Source: Ariolimax columbianus (lineage: Eukaryota; Mollusca; Gastropoda; Stylommatophora; Arionidae). Taken from it: a DNA stretch of 64,000 nt. The notes under the pieces were generated by a model. It was not told the DNA's origin. It saw only the letters and a list, made by a program, of their open reading frames with translations, and did no database searches. The translations under genes were made by a program, and so were the position numbers. Below are positions 51,374 through 63,834 of the stretch, piece after piece. The DNA lies in NCBI GenBank assembly GCA_036924085.1, contig JAVGWX010000013.1, forward strand, positions 55,746,336 through 55,810,335, written 5' to 3'. Within the stretch, counting starts at the first letter, position 1; each line of letters starts with the position of its first letter.

Positions 51374-52606
51374 ATGCACTGGGCCACAGGCTTAACAAGT
51401 AACACAGTGCAACGTATATCGTATATAGTACGACCTAATAGAAAAAAGCGTGGCGCTCATCCTGTGGAGTCCCGCCAGGCAGCGAGACCGCCAGGCAGCG
51501 AGAGTGCCGGGCCTCACGCGAGAAGGGGCCCACCCTTGACTACTGGTGGTCACCCACCCATGTGTCGTGGAGTCAAGGCACATGGCTATGGGGCAACTAT
51601 TATTGACCAAAAACTCAAGACCCTCAAAATACTACAGTGGAATGCGGAGGGAGTCATTAACAAAAAGCTTTCCCTAACACATCACTTGCATGAAGGTAAG
51701 ATTGACGTGGCATGTATCCAAGAAACGCACCTCAACAACAACCATAAATTATCAATCAGAGGATACCAGACCTTCCGTCTGGATAGAGAAGGTCACAAAG
51801 GAGGGGTTCTGATACTGACACTTAACTGCATACAGAGTAGGGCGGTAGCTGTCAATCACACAGGACAAGCAGAAATTGTAGGAGTTGACATAATGGCACA
51901 AGAAACGAAGATCCACATCTTCAACCTGTACGGACCACCAAACAAAGACCTGTCGCTCTCGAGTATGGAAGTCAAAGACTCCAACTGCATAGTAGTTGGA
52001 GACTTCAACAGCCACTCGGAGAAATGGGGATACTCGGACACAGACAACAGTGACGAAGTGGAAGATTGGGAGATAGACACAAATCTCTGTCTAATCAATA
52101 GGCCGGAGGATAGCCCTAGCTTCTATTCTAGAACATGGCATACCACCTCTACTCCAGACTTGGCCTTTTCCACGGTGGACATTCACCACAAAATAGACCG
52201 CCAGGTGCTAAACCAATTGGCAGGTAGCGGTCATAGACCAATTAGGCTAGAAGTTGATATGGAAGTAGACCCACAGGAAATAAAACCGCTCCCACGTTGG
52301 AATTACAAACGAGCCGACTGGGAAAGATTTGCAAGCCTGACAGATGGGCTGTGTGAAACCATCAACACACAGAATAACAATATGAAGCCCATGTTGGAAA
52401 GCCTAAGCAAAGCAATAATGCAAGCTGCCACTGAAACCATCCCAAGAGAGGCAAGGAAAAATTATAAGCCCTATTGGAATGATGAATTGCAGAAAGGGGA
52501 AGACGAAGTCTCAAATGCTAGGAACATGGCAGAGAGAGAACAATCAATGGAGGCAAATATCGCTCTCAAAGCCACCACGGCGAAATACAAATACACTCTA
52601 AACTAA
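51374..52606 (+). pseudogene. LINE D endonuclease region
   Basis: 410 open codons. AP-endonuclease landmarks: LKILQWNAEGVINKKL (Asn), VACIQETHL (Glu), IFNLYGPP, CIVVGDFNSHSEKWG (Asp and Asn), STPDLAFST and GSGHRPIRLEVD. In the family the last motif is normally S-D-H; here the Asp reads as Gly (SGH), which would be expected to weaken catalysis. It nicks target DNA for target-primed reverse transcription. The likely true start is downstream of the first ATG. The frame stops at TAA 52604-52606 and continues in frame to about 52740 before a frameshift. Confidence 0.85.
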
Positions 52607-52922
52607 ACAGCAAGAGAAAGCTGGAAAAACAAAACAGAAAGCCTCAATCTAGATAAAGAAGGGAACAAACTATGGAAGTTAGTCAGAGCCATGAATGACG
52701 AAACTCCATCAAACAAACAAATTACCATCAAGCAGGGCGACAACATGCTCACTGGAAAAAAGCAGCAAACGCCTTTGTTGAACATTATGCCAGAGCAAGC
52801 CACATTGATGTCCCTGCAGATAGGCATACATTAGTGAAGAGCAAAAGGGGCACGACAACATCAATATGGCACCAAAAGAGCACATGATGGCAAAACTAAC
52901 AATGAATGAAATGGAATAGGCC

Positions 52923-54065
52923 ATGAGAACGTTAAAGAAAAGGAAATCTCCCGGAAAAGATGGGAAAACAAACAAAATGCTGATGGGGCTGGGCCAAACA
53001 GCAAAGAGGAAGTTACTATCAGTCCTGAACCAAATCTGGAAAAGGGGTATTGTACCCCAGGCATGGAAAGACGCAGTACTTGTACCAGTACCAAAGAAAG
53101 GAAAAGATAAAACAGATCCAAATGGATACAGGCCTATCAGCCTACTGAGCTGTGTAGGCAAACTGATGGAACGTATGATAAACGCCAGACTGATGTGGCA
53201 TCTGGAAAAAAAACACATACTAATTCCACAGCAAGCAGGCTTTAGACAGCACAGATCCACTGAGGATCAGGTCACCCTCATAGCCCAGGAAATAGAAGAT
53301 GCCTACCAGGAGCAAAAACACACAGTAGCGGTTTGGGTGGACCTAGAAAAGGCATTTGACAAAGTCTGGAAAGAGGGACTTAGAAAGTCAAGCTACGAAG
53401 AAGTTTGTGGGAAAATGTACAAATGGATCAGCCACTACCTCAAAAACAGAACAGCCAGAGTTCAAGTACAAGGGCAGATGAGCAAAAAGATTACACTTGA
53501 GCAGGGAGTACCCCAAGGGGGAGTACTGTCACCCACACTCTTCTTGGTGTATATAAATAACATAACAGAGAATATACCAAGAAGAGTCCATAGCTCAATG
53601 TTTGCAGACGATCTGGCTATGTGGACCTCTGAAAAGAATCTCACCATAGCAAGTAATCGGATGCAGCAGGCCCTAACATTGCTGGAAGAGTGGGCGAACT
53701 CATGGCTGGTCAAAATAAATGAGGAAAAAACAACATGTACGATATTCTCGCTATCAAACAAACCACAAAACACCAAAATAAGACTTAACGGCAAATACCT
53801 GCAGCCAAACGACAACCCAAACTACCTGGGAGTCACATTTGATCGGCGCATGACATGGAAAAGTCAGATCGAGAGAAACTGAATGAGAGCCAGACAAAGA
53901 ATGGCAATCATGAGGAAACCTGCTGGCACAAGCTGGGGAGCAGATGAAAGTATACTAAAGAAACTGTACACTGGAAGAGTGAGACCAGTTCTCGAGTATG
54001 GCATTGCGGCATGGACAACAGCAGCAAAGGCGAACTTTGATAAAATTAGCAAACTCCAAAACTAA
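52923..54065 (+). pseudogene. LINE D reverse transcriptase region
   Basis: RT motifs in order: KSPGKDGKTNKM, VLVPVPKKGKDKTDPNGYRP, QAGFRQHRSTEDQ, VWVDLEKAFDKVW (motif A Asp), GVPQGGVLSPTLFLVYINN (motif B), MFADDLAMW (motif C, both Asp) and NYLGVTFDRRMTW, then LYTGRVRPVLEYG. One frame throughout, but with a TAG just before 52923, a TGA at 53880-53882 and a TAA at 54063-54065; relative to the endonuclease the frame has shifted once. Catalytic residues intact. Confidence 0.88.
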
Positions 54066-54068
54066 GCC

Positions 54069-55253
54069 ATGAGAGTTATAACAGGAGGCATGAAGTCAAC
54101 GCCAATTGTAGAACTTGAAAAGATTACAAAACTGCAATCCAAGACCGACAGAAGAAACAGCAGAGCCCAGCAGCAAGCGAAGAAACTCAGAAGACTGACT
54201 GACCATCCAATGCACCAGAGACTAAACAATTTCGGAAATGGGAAACTAAAGAGGAGAAACTTTGCAGAAATAGCCAAAGCAAAGATGAGCGAAGACCCTA
54301 TGAACGCACTAACAACACCAAAGCCCATCCTTACTGTACGAAAACCTACCTGGAGGCAGCATATATTTCCAGAGGTGGTAGAAAATATACCAGGTATTGG
54401 AAAGAAAAACTGCCAGACTGAAAAAGAAAGAAGAGATACAACCCTGAGGTACATAACGAAAAACTACCCAAGCATGGACTGGACCCATGCATACACCGAC
54501 GGTTCTGTAACAAACACAACACAGAACGGAGGGGCAGGGGTATTCCTGAGCCTACCAAATGGTAGAAAAATAACACTGTCATTGGCAACTGGAAAATACA
54601 CAAGCAATTTCAGAGCGGAGGCAGAGGCACTGAGGGCGGCAGTGGAAGAAATGGTGACAGGTAAAAGGAATGAAAGCCATGTCCTGCTTACAGATGCCCT
54701 GGCCGTAGTCACAGCACTAAAAAGCCAGAAAAATACTGAACTTAATGATTTAAGAGCAGTACTCTGTCAACTATGCCTGCAGTCCGCACCAAAAATAGTG
54801 GTACAGTGGGTTCCATCCCACTGCAACGAGGAGGCAGACAGACTGGCAAAAGAAGGTGCAAGACAACCAGATACTAGTGTGACATACGAAGAGTCAAAAT
54901 GGCTTATTAGAGCTAGATACATGACCAAATGGGAAACAGAACATACTGGCTACACAAAAAACGATGCCTATTACCAGTTGAACAGAAGAGAGCAGGTCGT
55001 GGTCTTCAGACTTCGCACTGGCCACAATAGACTGAGGTACCACCTATTCAACAAATTGAAGATAGGTGGCACTGACGAATGCACGTGTGGTACCGGGAAA
55101 ATGACCGCTGAGCATTTGCTGCAAAACTGCCCGACATCGACATACGAGGATCAGAGAGAGCAGATGTGGCCATCACCAGTGGCAACACTAGACAAGCTCT
55201 ATGGCAGTGTCGACAGCCTCAGGATGACCGCTGCTTTTTTTGGCAAAAAATAA
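54069..55253 (+). pseudogene. LINE D RNase H and C-terminal zinc-knuckle
   Basis: 394 open codons continuing the RT frame. RNase H: HAYTDGSVTN (Asp), NFRAEAEALRAAVEE (Glu), HVLLTDALAVV (Asp) and WVPSHCNEEADRLAKEGAR (His and Asp). Then LRTGHNRLRYHLFNKL and ECTCGTGKMTAEHLLQNCP, a CxC...H...C knuckle typical of the C-terminus of I- and jockey-like ORF2. Ends at TAA. Confidence 0.88.
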
Positions 55254-55290
55254 AGGTCGACGTCTGACAAAAGAAGAAGAAGAAGAAACA

Positions 55291-56015
55291 AGGCAGGCTG
55301 CAGAAGTTGCCAGATCAGCAGAGCAATGCTATATCTGTTCGCCTGTCTGGGTTTCACTCCGAGACCAGCCGCCAACTAAGGCTAAGGGCCTGGTCTGCCC
55401 TACCACAACACTCGGCTGAGGTTGCCTTTCCTTGCTCTAGGATAAGGCATTTGTATCCTCTTGCGTGCACACCTTCGCACATTGTCAGGTTTGGTAGACG
55501 CTGACCAACTTTCAGAATTATCAGAAAACAGGTTGAACAGCAATATCTGACAAAACTCGCCAAGATACACCAGTATCTTATCTGCAGTATACAATACATG
55601 AAATAATAATAGTGAGATGATATTTGTGCTCAGGCTGCTTTAACTGATGAGCTTCTGCTATTAAATTAACTGATGAATATAAGTGTTGTCAGTTATGGAA
55701 GAAGAACAGAAGCAAAAATGGATATGTTAATGCTATTAAATTGTGGTTAACTATGGCAAGGACAACTTGTCAACAATGCTTTACAGAAGGTGAATTCTCA
55801 TCTCACAGGGTGACAGCAGCCATATCCTGACAGTAAAGTAATAACCATTTGTTTAATAGATCTAATCTAACTACCAAGGAATAGCCAGCCATAGATTTAT
55901 AATAAGACAAGTGTACATTCCTAAAATTACTTTCAGAAGCTCAGTTACAAATTCAGAAGTCAAACCACTTTTTCATCTCACATATTATAACATTCAATAC
56001 TTACTACTGACTTAG
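55291..56015. other. Unassigned sequence
   Basis: 55300-55610 ends in an ATAATAATAG tail and may be the 3' end of another retroelement; no motif was identified. The rest is AT-rich. Confidence 0.35.
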
Positions 56016-56019
56016 TCCA

Positions 56020-56345
56020 CCCTGGGATGCAGAGATTTGCCAGAAAGGAGACCAAGCCTTTCTATCCGCTGTCATTCCTTTTGACCTGGTTCCAGTTTAG
56101 TCCGTGGTCTCATAGATTGTCTTATGTTTTCATCTCAGCGGACTTTGTGTCATCCTCTGGGTCTGGATTCTTTGGGACTCTTTGTTTGCCATGACTGCCG
56201 TATTAGTCAATCGTCTTTCGTTCTGCAGACATGAGCCAAACCAGCAAAGTTGAGATTTTTCCACTTGAGTCTGCAAGAACCTGGCTTCAAGATCTTGTGG
56301 TATTGTTTGATTATGGACCTTGTCTTTTCTTGTTACTTTCACATC
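56020..56345 (-). mobile_element. Decayed LINE C-terminal fragment
   Basis: Minus-strand frames: VEKSQLCWFGSCLQNERRLT, then TAVMANKESQRIQTQRMTQS and DRKAWSPFWQISASQGG-like. This is the WFGHVxRMxxxRLPxxV...DRxAWRxxV region of LINE ORF2. Frame-broken. Confidence 0.7.
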
Positions 56346-56728
56346 TCAATTCTGACATTTGGAACTTAACATATTTAATACCACAGCAAAATCCACATGC
56401 ACTGAAATCCTACCTCTTTCTTCCATACTCTGAGCCGAAGAAATTTGCTTGAATTAAAAACTGGTTTTATCTGGATAGTAAATACATGTAAGCTACACCA
56501 TCTTCCATATGTTAAGATAATATCTGTTGTGTCCTCACTATTTGCTATCCGCCATTTCACATATTCTCCCTGCCACATTTTTGTATTAGTCACCAGTGTT
56601 CACATATCAGGTACATATGAGCAAGACCAGCTAAAGACATAAGTGTTGTCTCTGTAGGTCAGCAATAAGTGCATTCTCTTTACTTGTATAATTCTTCACA
56701 TCTAAACTACAAAGCCAGAAGCTAGACA
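56346..56728. other. Unassigned sequence
   Basis: Nothing recognised. Confidence 0.35.
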
Positions 56729-56730
56729 CA

Positions 56731-59135
56731 ACTCAGGTCAGGTCATGCCATAACCAGTGAGGTCGTTGGGGCACACATGAAGACATCCTCACAACACCAC
56801 GCCACCCTTCCCTGTCAGCAGCCGCTGCCTGTGCCTATTCTGGTCGGAGATTGGTCCATTCTTTTATGTTGTCCTCCCACCTCTTTTTTGGATGGCCTCT
56901 TTGTTATCTGCCTTGCACCTTTCCATGCAGGATTGTATTTGCAAGACCATTTGATCCGATATGTGGCCGTACCAAGCGAGATTCCTTATTTTGACAGTTG
57001 CCAAGATGTCTTCAAAAGGCCCTATTGCTGTTGTAATTCTATCTCGAATTTCCTCATTTGTAATTCGATCTTTGTACGTGATGTTTAAAAGTCTTTGGAA
57101 ACATCTCATCTTCAAGGCCTATATCCTTCAAGCATAGAGGAATATTGACAGGACCAATGTACACATTAATCTGATTTTCGTGCATATTGCTAACCGTTTA
57201 TCTTGCCAGATTTTGTTAAGCCGTGCAAGCGCCACTATTGTTTGTGCTATTCTGGCCAACACCTCACATTTTGATCCTTCATCACTGACAATCGACCCTA
57301 GATATTTAAAACGGTCAACCACTTCGAGTTCATGACCGTTAGCTTTTATCTTGTTGTTGAAGCCCGTAGCGTTGTTGGTCATTAATTTTGTCTTAAGTTC
57401 TGCTTCTGTGCTCGCCACACTGCCTATGTCATCTGCAAAATAAAGGTTGGTAATTGTTCGGCCCCCTAGTACCAAAGTGATCTCCAAGTGCCTCACACAT
57501 AATTCCCTCAAGGAATATATTGAAAAGAGTTGGAGAGAGTGTAAAACCCTGTCTCACACCAACTGATGTGCGAAACCGGTCCCCACGCCTCCCATTCACA
57601 AGAACCGATGGACGCCTTGTCATACAGGTGTTCTAGGACCGTTATATTTCCGTTGATTTTATACATCCTCATGGTTGCCCATAGCGCTTTATGCCATACT
57701 CTATCAAACACCTTCCTAAAATCAACAAACACGTGATACAGTTTTTGCTGCTGTTCTAGATATTTCTCACTTAGCAGCCTTAAATTAAATATATGTTCTG
57801 TAGTGCTTCTTCGCTGCCTGAACCCTGCTTGGTCCTCAGCAATGATGTTCTCTGTTTGGGGTTTCAATCGGTCAAAGATTAATCTAAGCATGACCTTGCT
57901 AGAGTGGCTGATGAGGCTTATTGTTCTGTAATTTTGGCACAGCTTTAGGTTTCCAGACTTAGGTAATGGTATAACCATTGATTGTGTCCATACGTCTGGG
58001 CAGTTTCCTGTCGCCCATATTTTGTTGCAGATGTGTGTCAGGCCTTCCACCACTACCTCCCCACCTGCCTTTAAGAGCTCTGCTGGTATAATGTCCACGT
58101 CTGTCACCTTCCTTCTTCTCAATGTCTTGACCGCTGTTGCTAACTCTTCCTTCATTATCAGTTGGTTATCCTCTATAGTTGTTGGTGTTGTTTTGGTGGA
58201 GGGATTGTTTTCTCAGGTTCGTTCCGTCCCTCATAGTTGCATAACTCGGAACAGTACTCTGTCCATTGTGCCACTACATCATTGTCCTCAATAAGGCACT
58301 TGCCGCTTTTATCCTGGATCATAAAGTTCCTACCTTGTCTTGGTGTTACCAGTTCTTTGACCATCTTGTATGCTCCTTTAGCATCATTTCTGTCTAATAT
58401 CTCTTCGATGTTTGTACATTGTTCATGTATCCATGTTTCTTTCGCCTCTCTCTGCTTTTGTTGCATCGCTTTCTACCTCATCAGGTGGATGTTTTAGGTT
58501 TTTTAGTAGCCTTCTTCTATCACAAAGGTCTAGAATTTCTTTGGTTACCCATGGTCTCTTTTTTTGTTTGGTGGCACCCCAGGATCTCTGTTGCCATATC
58601 TATGAGTGCTGAGTTAAGAGACTGTTACTGTATCAGTATCCAGTCCCTCTCTGAAAGCCTACAGTGGAGCTAATCTCCCCACTACCCTTGATTGGAACAC
58701 TTCGTTGATTGTTGGGTCCTCTAGTTTGTCCAGGTCAAACTTTCGTCTAGTCACTTCTTTCTTTATGACTCTCTTCAATCGTAGACGCATAGTCATCATA
58801 TCAAGATTGTGGTCACTTTCTCTATATCCGCTCCGGGAAAACTTCTCGTTTTGTCGGTGTTGATGTTAGATCTAAACCTCCTCCCTCTGGACCAGTATAT
58901 AATCAATTTGGCTGTGCACTTTGTTTTGATTATGCCATGTCCAGCGTTTAGACGTCTTGTTAAGCCCGAACGTGTTTGCTACCAACAGCTTATTGCATTG
59001 TGGAAATTCTAGGAGTCTGAGGCCCTGATCATTAGTTTCTTTGTTTCCGTATGTAACAACTAGTGAAAATTTAATTTTCTTCAACTGCCATGTCATTTTC
59101 TGTTCATCAGCACCATCACTTTCAAGCAACACTCC
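56731..59135 (-). mobile_element. LINE family B, longer but heavily broken copy
   Basis: Endonuclease C-terminus (NKETNDQGLRLLEFPQCNKL, RWTWHNQNKVHSQIDYILVQ), linker, RT (VIPLPKSGNLKLCQNYRTIS, QAGFRQRRSTTEHI, HVFVDFRKVFDRVW, LYFADDIGSVAS) and C-terminal region ([30 protein letters not shown]). ORFs fall at 59132-58872, 58466-58173, 58155-57508, 57511-57128 and 57115-56864 in different frames. Relative to copy 1 it has deletions around 57400-57420 and 57125. It ends in two AGGTC units on plus. Confidence 0.88.
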
Positions 59136-59254
59136 TGGTGAGAGAGTACTCTAAATTGTCTTTTAGTTTTGAAACAAACTCTCCCAAATTGAATTTTATA
59201 GCAAAGGGTGAAAAACTTCTGACAATTTACATCAATATTTAACTTTGGAAAAGA

Positions 59255-59450
59255 TTAATCACTACACTCGTAGCATTGTACAGCTCTGAAATATGGACTC
59301 TAAGCTAAAAGGATGAAAAGACATCAGAAGATTTTGAGATGTGCTATCAAAGGATGCCAAGAGTGAGCTGGACAGAAAAAAGGTCAAATGAAAACGTGCT
59401 TAAAGGTATAGAGTCAATGAGAGAACTCTAATCGCGAGTATACAGAACTG
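59255..59450 (+). mobile_element. Short LINE post-RT fragment
   Basis: LYSSEIWTL, then FEMCYQRMPRVSWTEKRSNE and VLKGIESMREL match the LYGSExWTL...FExxxxRRMLRVSWTxxxxNExVL region. One stop inside. Confidence 0.7.
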
Positions 59451-59755
59451 TAGATTGGCTAAGTCTGGCTCAGTAACCATTAGAACAAATACAAGAACAA
59501 TAAACATGTGTGGTGGCCATGGGACTGGCTACTGAGCCAGACTTTTTTGTGTGATAATTACCATTTGATTTACACATGCTACAGCCCCTATGTTGGAATA
59601 ATAGAGGACAGCAACCTTACAAGATCACTGCTAACAACAGAACAATGAAAAACAAGAAACAGTAATTGACATTATATGTTTGATATAAGGAGGAGCTTGA
59701 AATGAGATTAGCGAAAAATGAAAAATAGCTAGAACAAAAGAAAGGAGAAAGATGA
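59451..59755. other. Unassigned sequence
   Basis: Nothing recognised. Confidence 0.35.
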
Positions 59756-59756
59756 C

Positions 59757-59989
59757 AATTATTTATTTTTTTTGCATTGGCCTTATTTTTCTATTTCCCA
59801 AGGTGATGTGCGCTGCACTATATTTTTATTTTGCGCCTGTCGGCTCAGTACATCCAACTTTGGCATGCATTTTATGTAAGGGCCTGCTTCCTCCTGTATT
59901 TTGTAAGGGGTTGCTTCCCTGGGTAACGGCCGGTGCTGTGATGGGGAGTGTGAGCCGTGTCATTTAACCCCTAGCCCACGCAGTCCCCC
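59757..59989 (-). mobile_element. tRNA-derived SINE, copy with B-box deletion
   Basis: Same family as 37.7 and 40.1 kb (CACAGCACCGGCCGTTACCC, GCATGCCAAAGTTGGATGTA on minus). About 18 bp including the GGTTCGATCCC B box are missing, so this copy should not be transcribable by RNA polymerase III. Confidence 0.88.
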
Positions 59990-60434
59990 TAAAAGTATAT
60001 TTCAAGTACTATTATGCTTAGAAAATTCCAAACAAGACAGTTGTAACAATATAAAGATGATACCTCTTATTTGGAAGTTGAATGTTAGACTACTACTTTC
60101 TTCCTGCAGTATTTCGTTAAACATTTATATCATTGTATCTCTACAACTTTACAATTGCTTTCAGAAAAATAATTTTTTAAACCAATCTAAAAAAAAAAAA
60201 GAAAGAAAAAAAGTCATACACCATTTTTCCCATTGCTGGGGTAGTCGAGGAGTTTTTAAGGCTTTTTAAACTAAATTCTTAACTTGACGTCTTTATACTG
60301 GTTTAGAAGACCTTGCGGAGTCTGTATACAACCAGTTACATTTACATCACCTTGCTCTAAAAGATATGCGCATCCAATCTATTCTTAAATGCATTAACTG
60401 TCCCTGCCTCCACTACCTCCCCTGGCAATGCATT

Positions 60435-61836
60435 CTAAGCAGACACCACTCTCTGACTAAAAAAATATTTCCTAATATCTAATCTGGACCTCTCTTTAGT
60501 CAGCTTGTAGCTATGCCCTTGTGTTATTGTGGATGGCTGTATTTTTAAAAACTTGTTATAGTCTAATTTATCCATTCCTCTAATCATCTTATAAACCTGT
60601 ATTAAGTCACCACGAATTCTTCTCTCTTCGAGACGCTGTAGGCCAGTTTTTCTGAGCCGTTCCTCATAACTGTAATTCTGGAATCCCACTATCATCTTTA
60701 TCGCTCTTTTGTGTATTCTTTCCAGCATGTTTATATCCCCTCGATGATAAGGACTCCACACCTGTACACAGTACTCCAATCTAGGTCTAACTAAAGCTTA
60801 ATACAGTTTGACGATCACTTCCTTGCTCCTATGTTTAATATTTCTTTTTATCATACCTAACATTGCATTTGATTTTTCAATGCTACCTTAACTTGCTCAC
60901 TCACCTTTCCTGTATGATCTATTATAACCCCTAGGTCCCTTTCCTTATCTATCTTTCTAATATTGTTTTCTCCCATTCTGTAATTATGTTCCATATTGGA
61001 TCTACCCATGTGGATGACTGTACATTTATCTACATTAAACTCCATTTGCCAGCTTACAGACCATTCTCGAATTTTATCTAAATCCGACATCAATTTATCC
61101 ACTTCCGCTTTAGATGAGACACTACTGCATAGTTTTGTGTCATCAGCAAATTTTGCAATCATGGATCCCATATCAATGTCCAAATCATTTATATATATCA
61201 AGAACAAAATTGGTCCCAAAACCGAGCCCTGTGGCACACCACTTTTCACTTCACATCACTCAAGAGTACTCCTTATTTATGCCCACCCTCTGCCTTCTTC
61301 CCGTTAACCAATTTTCAATCCATTTGGCAACTTCCCCACCTATTCCATGTGATTTTAACTTTCAAAATAATCTTTGATGAGGTACTCTATCAAAGGCCTT
61401 TGCAAAGTCTAGATAAATAACATCCACTGGCCCCCTTTTATCTATGATTTTAGTAACCTTCTCCATGAATTCTAATAGATTTGTTAAGCATGATCTCCCT
61501 CTTGTAAACCCATGCTGACTATTTCAAATTAGATTAAATTTGTCTAAATGCATTACAATGTTTTCTTTGATTATTGACTCTAACAATTTACAGACTATGC
61601 TCATTAAACACCAGTCTATAATTTGATGGATCTGATTTTTTGCCTTTTCTGAATAAGGGGATCACTCCTGCATCTTTCCAGTCCCGTGGAACAATCCCTT
61701 TTGTAAGTGATTGAGAACATAATATAGCCAATGGTTTTGCTAGTTTGTCTCTAATTTCATACAGCAATTTTGGATGAATACCATCTTGACCTGGACATTT
61801 ATTCACTTTCAACCCCTCCAATTTTTTAAAAACCAT
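60435..61836 (-). pseudogene. LINE C reverse transcriptase and C-terminus
   Basis: KVNKCPGQDGIHPKLLYEI and VPRDWKDAGVIPLFRKGKKS precede a frame break. Then comes KSGVPQGSVLGPILFLIYIN (motif B), IAKFADDTKLCSSV (motif C), WQMEFNVDKCTVIHMG and ERDLGVIID, then [63 protein letters not shown]. These are classic CR1/L2-type motifs. Frameshifts near 61250-61590, 60860 and 60440 split it. RT motif A was not seen in an open frame. Confidence 0.87.
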
Positions 61837-62380
61837 TTCCTCTGTATTACAGATTGATCTTAATCCGCTGTATCCATGTCTCTTTGAAAAATATCTATAG
61901 GCTCTGGGATCTTGGAGCAGTCCTCTTTTGTGTAGACTGTGCCAAAGTACTGATTGAGCAGATTAGCAGCCTCCCTATTCTCACTTATTATTTTCCCTGT
62001 ACTGTCTATGAGAAGGCCTACTTTATCTTTCGTTCTTTGTTTATTCCTAACATAAGAGAAGAAGCTTTTACTGTCAGTCTTGATCCTCTGAGCAAGTTTT
62101 TTTTCGAAGTCTATTTTTGCTGTTTTATTCGCTTTCTAAGATATGTTCTGCTTGTCCAAATATTTTACATTTGTTTCTTTTGATTTACCTGCCTCTATAT
62201 ATTTTTTCCATGCTTTATTTTTCGCTCTTCTACATTTCACTACAAATCTAGTTATCCGCTTTTTACGTTTGGGGTTTACCTCCCTACATGGAACACATTC
62301 CTCTTTTAGCGTTTCTAGAACTGTTTTAAAACTCTCCCACTCCTGTTCAACATCTGTTCCTACGACAATATCTTTCCAGA

Positions 62381-63259
62381 TTATGTGGTTGCTGCCTCTT
62401 TCATCCTCTTAACATCTGCCTTAGAGTAGTCGTATGTTCGCGTGTTTATGTTTACTTCTTTCCCTGCAATAAGATCCCAACGGATGATTTGATGGTCACT
62501 TGAGCCAAACAGTTCCCCAACGGTAACATTTTCAATCATATTTTCCTCTGCAGTAAAAACTAGGTCGAGTATGTTTTTGCCTCTGGTGGCTGCTTCTACA
62601 TGTTGAATTAAAAAATTGTCATTTATGCACTTAACAAAAGGTTTTGACTCTACAAGTGCTTCTGCCATATCCCATTTTATTTCTGGAAAGTTGAAATCTC
62701 CCATTAATAATAATTTCCCTTCACTTGCCTTTGCTATGCTACTAATCAGCTCCTCATCTTCCTCTTTTTGACTTGATGGACATCTATAGCACACTCCAAT
62801 CACTTTTTTTTCACCCCCACTTTCTATTTCTCCCCATACACTTTCATTTTTGTTACCACATGATAAATAATCTTTGATCGTTATATTAACAGAATTTATA
62901 CAGTATAATAAAACGCCACCTCCCTTAGTCTTGTCTCCAACTATCCTATCTTTCCTTAACATTATATATCCCTCTATTTCAAGTTCACTATCTGCAATCT
63001 CCTCATATGTCCATGATTCTGTTAACCCTATTATATCTGGTTTTTCTTCTTCTACATACAGTTCCAATTCTTCTCTTTTATTTACTATGCTTCTCACATT
63101 TGGATAAAAACATTTTAGTTTGTAATGTTGTTGGTTTTCGTCTTTTTGCTTCTGCTTTATCATTTTAGTGTTTGCTTTTCCACTATTTATTTCACACTTC
63201 CCTGACACCAACTCTCCCCTTTGACTACATCCTCTATAGCACCCTATCTTTAGTCTCAT
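62381..63259 (-). pseudogene. LINE C endonuclease region
   Basis: 292 codons: KCFYPNVRSIVNKREELELY (Asn), DIIGLTESWTYEEI (Glu), GGGVLLYC, VIGVCYRCPSS, LLLMGDFNFPEIKWD (Asp and Asn), KNILDLVFTAEENMIENVTV and GSSDHQIIRWDLI (Asp-His). All expected AP-endonuclease catalytic positions are present. CR1-type order and spacing. The frame ends near the linker to RT, so the ORF2 is split here. Confidence 0.88.
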
Positions 63260-63279
63260 ACTTCATAGGCCTTACTAGT

Positions 63280-63834
63280 TTAAATTTTAACACAATGATT
63301 GAACCTGTACTTTGCTACAACATGCTGTCCTATCTCATTTAGATGTAAACCTTCCCTATCTAACATTTTACTTTTGTCTACTTTAACATCAATAAATTCC
63401 ATTCCCATGTCCGCACACATCACCTGTAACCTAAGGTTGATACCTATTATTTTGCTATCTAGATAGTCTGACCCATCTGCTCTATCTAAAATGCCCATCA
63501 TTGTGACCTTTCTAAACTTTTTTTCCTTAAGTGTTCCCATAAGACTTTTATATTTATCCATAATTATTTCTGTACCATCTCTCTTTACATTATTTGTTCC
63601 TACCAATACTACCACATGACTGTTTCCTTTGTCATCTATCCTCTTTATTCTCCCCTCTATGTCCTCTATTTTTGCTCCCCCAATATCCATTCTTTCAAAC
63701 ATGTTATGTTGTTTAGACAAATGTCTGCCAACCTCTCTCACCATTGAATCTCCTACTACCAATACTGACCCCTTACCTATATGTGCATACTTCTCTCCAA
63801 AGCTCTCTGCCATGTGAACTGTTTCCTCACTCAA
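63280..63834 (-). CDS. LINE C ORF1 with SGNH esterase-like domain
   Basis: 184 codons. SVLVVGDSMVREVGRHL carries the GDS block with the nucleophile Ser, HVVVLVGTNNVKRDGTEI the GxN block, and MLDREGLHLNEIGQHVVAKY the DxxH block near the end: the Ser/Asn/Asp-His set of SGNH hydrolases. Esterase domains in ORF1 of CR1-like LINEs are established knowledge. The ORF may begin upstream of this ATG because the region to 64000 is element-derived. It terminates 20 bp before the endonuclease ORF. Confidence 0.82.
   Translation of the reverse strand: MSEETVHMAESFGEKYAHIGKGSVLVVGDSMVREVGRHLSKQHNMFERMDIGGAKIEDIEGRIKRIDDKGNSHVVVLVGTNNVKRDGTEIIMDKYKSLMGTLKEKKFRKVTMMGILDRADGSDYLDSKIIGINLRLQVMCADMGMEFIDVKVDKSKMLDREGLHLNEIGQHVVAKYRFNHCVKI

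Larger units (their letters stand above)
50247..55290 (+). mobile_element. LINE family D, nearly full length: endonuclease, RT, RNase H
   Basis: An I-like non-LTR element on the plus strand, antisense to HECTD1. Layout: repeated 5' UTR (50247-50560), a ~800-bp leader in which no intact ORF1 was recognised, endonuclease, RT, RNase H, zinc-knuckle, then a GAA-repeat tail at about 55270-55287. No target-site duplication was found, so the 5' boundary is approximate. Confidence 0.85.

Noticed and set aside
51374..55253. A host gene for an endonuclease or RNase H protein
   Set aside because: Domain order endonuclease-RT-RNase H-knuckle, GAA tail and internal stops identify a LINE.
56864..57088. 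Independent small secreted protein ORF on the plus strand
   Set aside because: It is the antisense shadow of LINE B.
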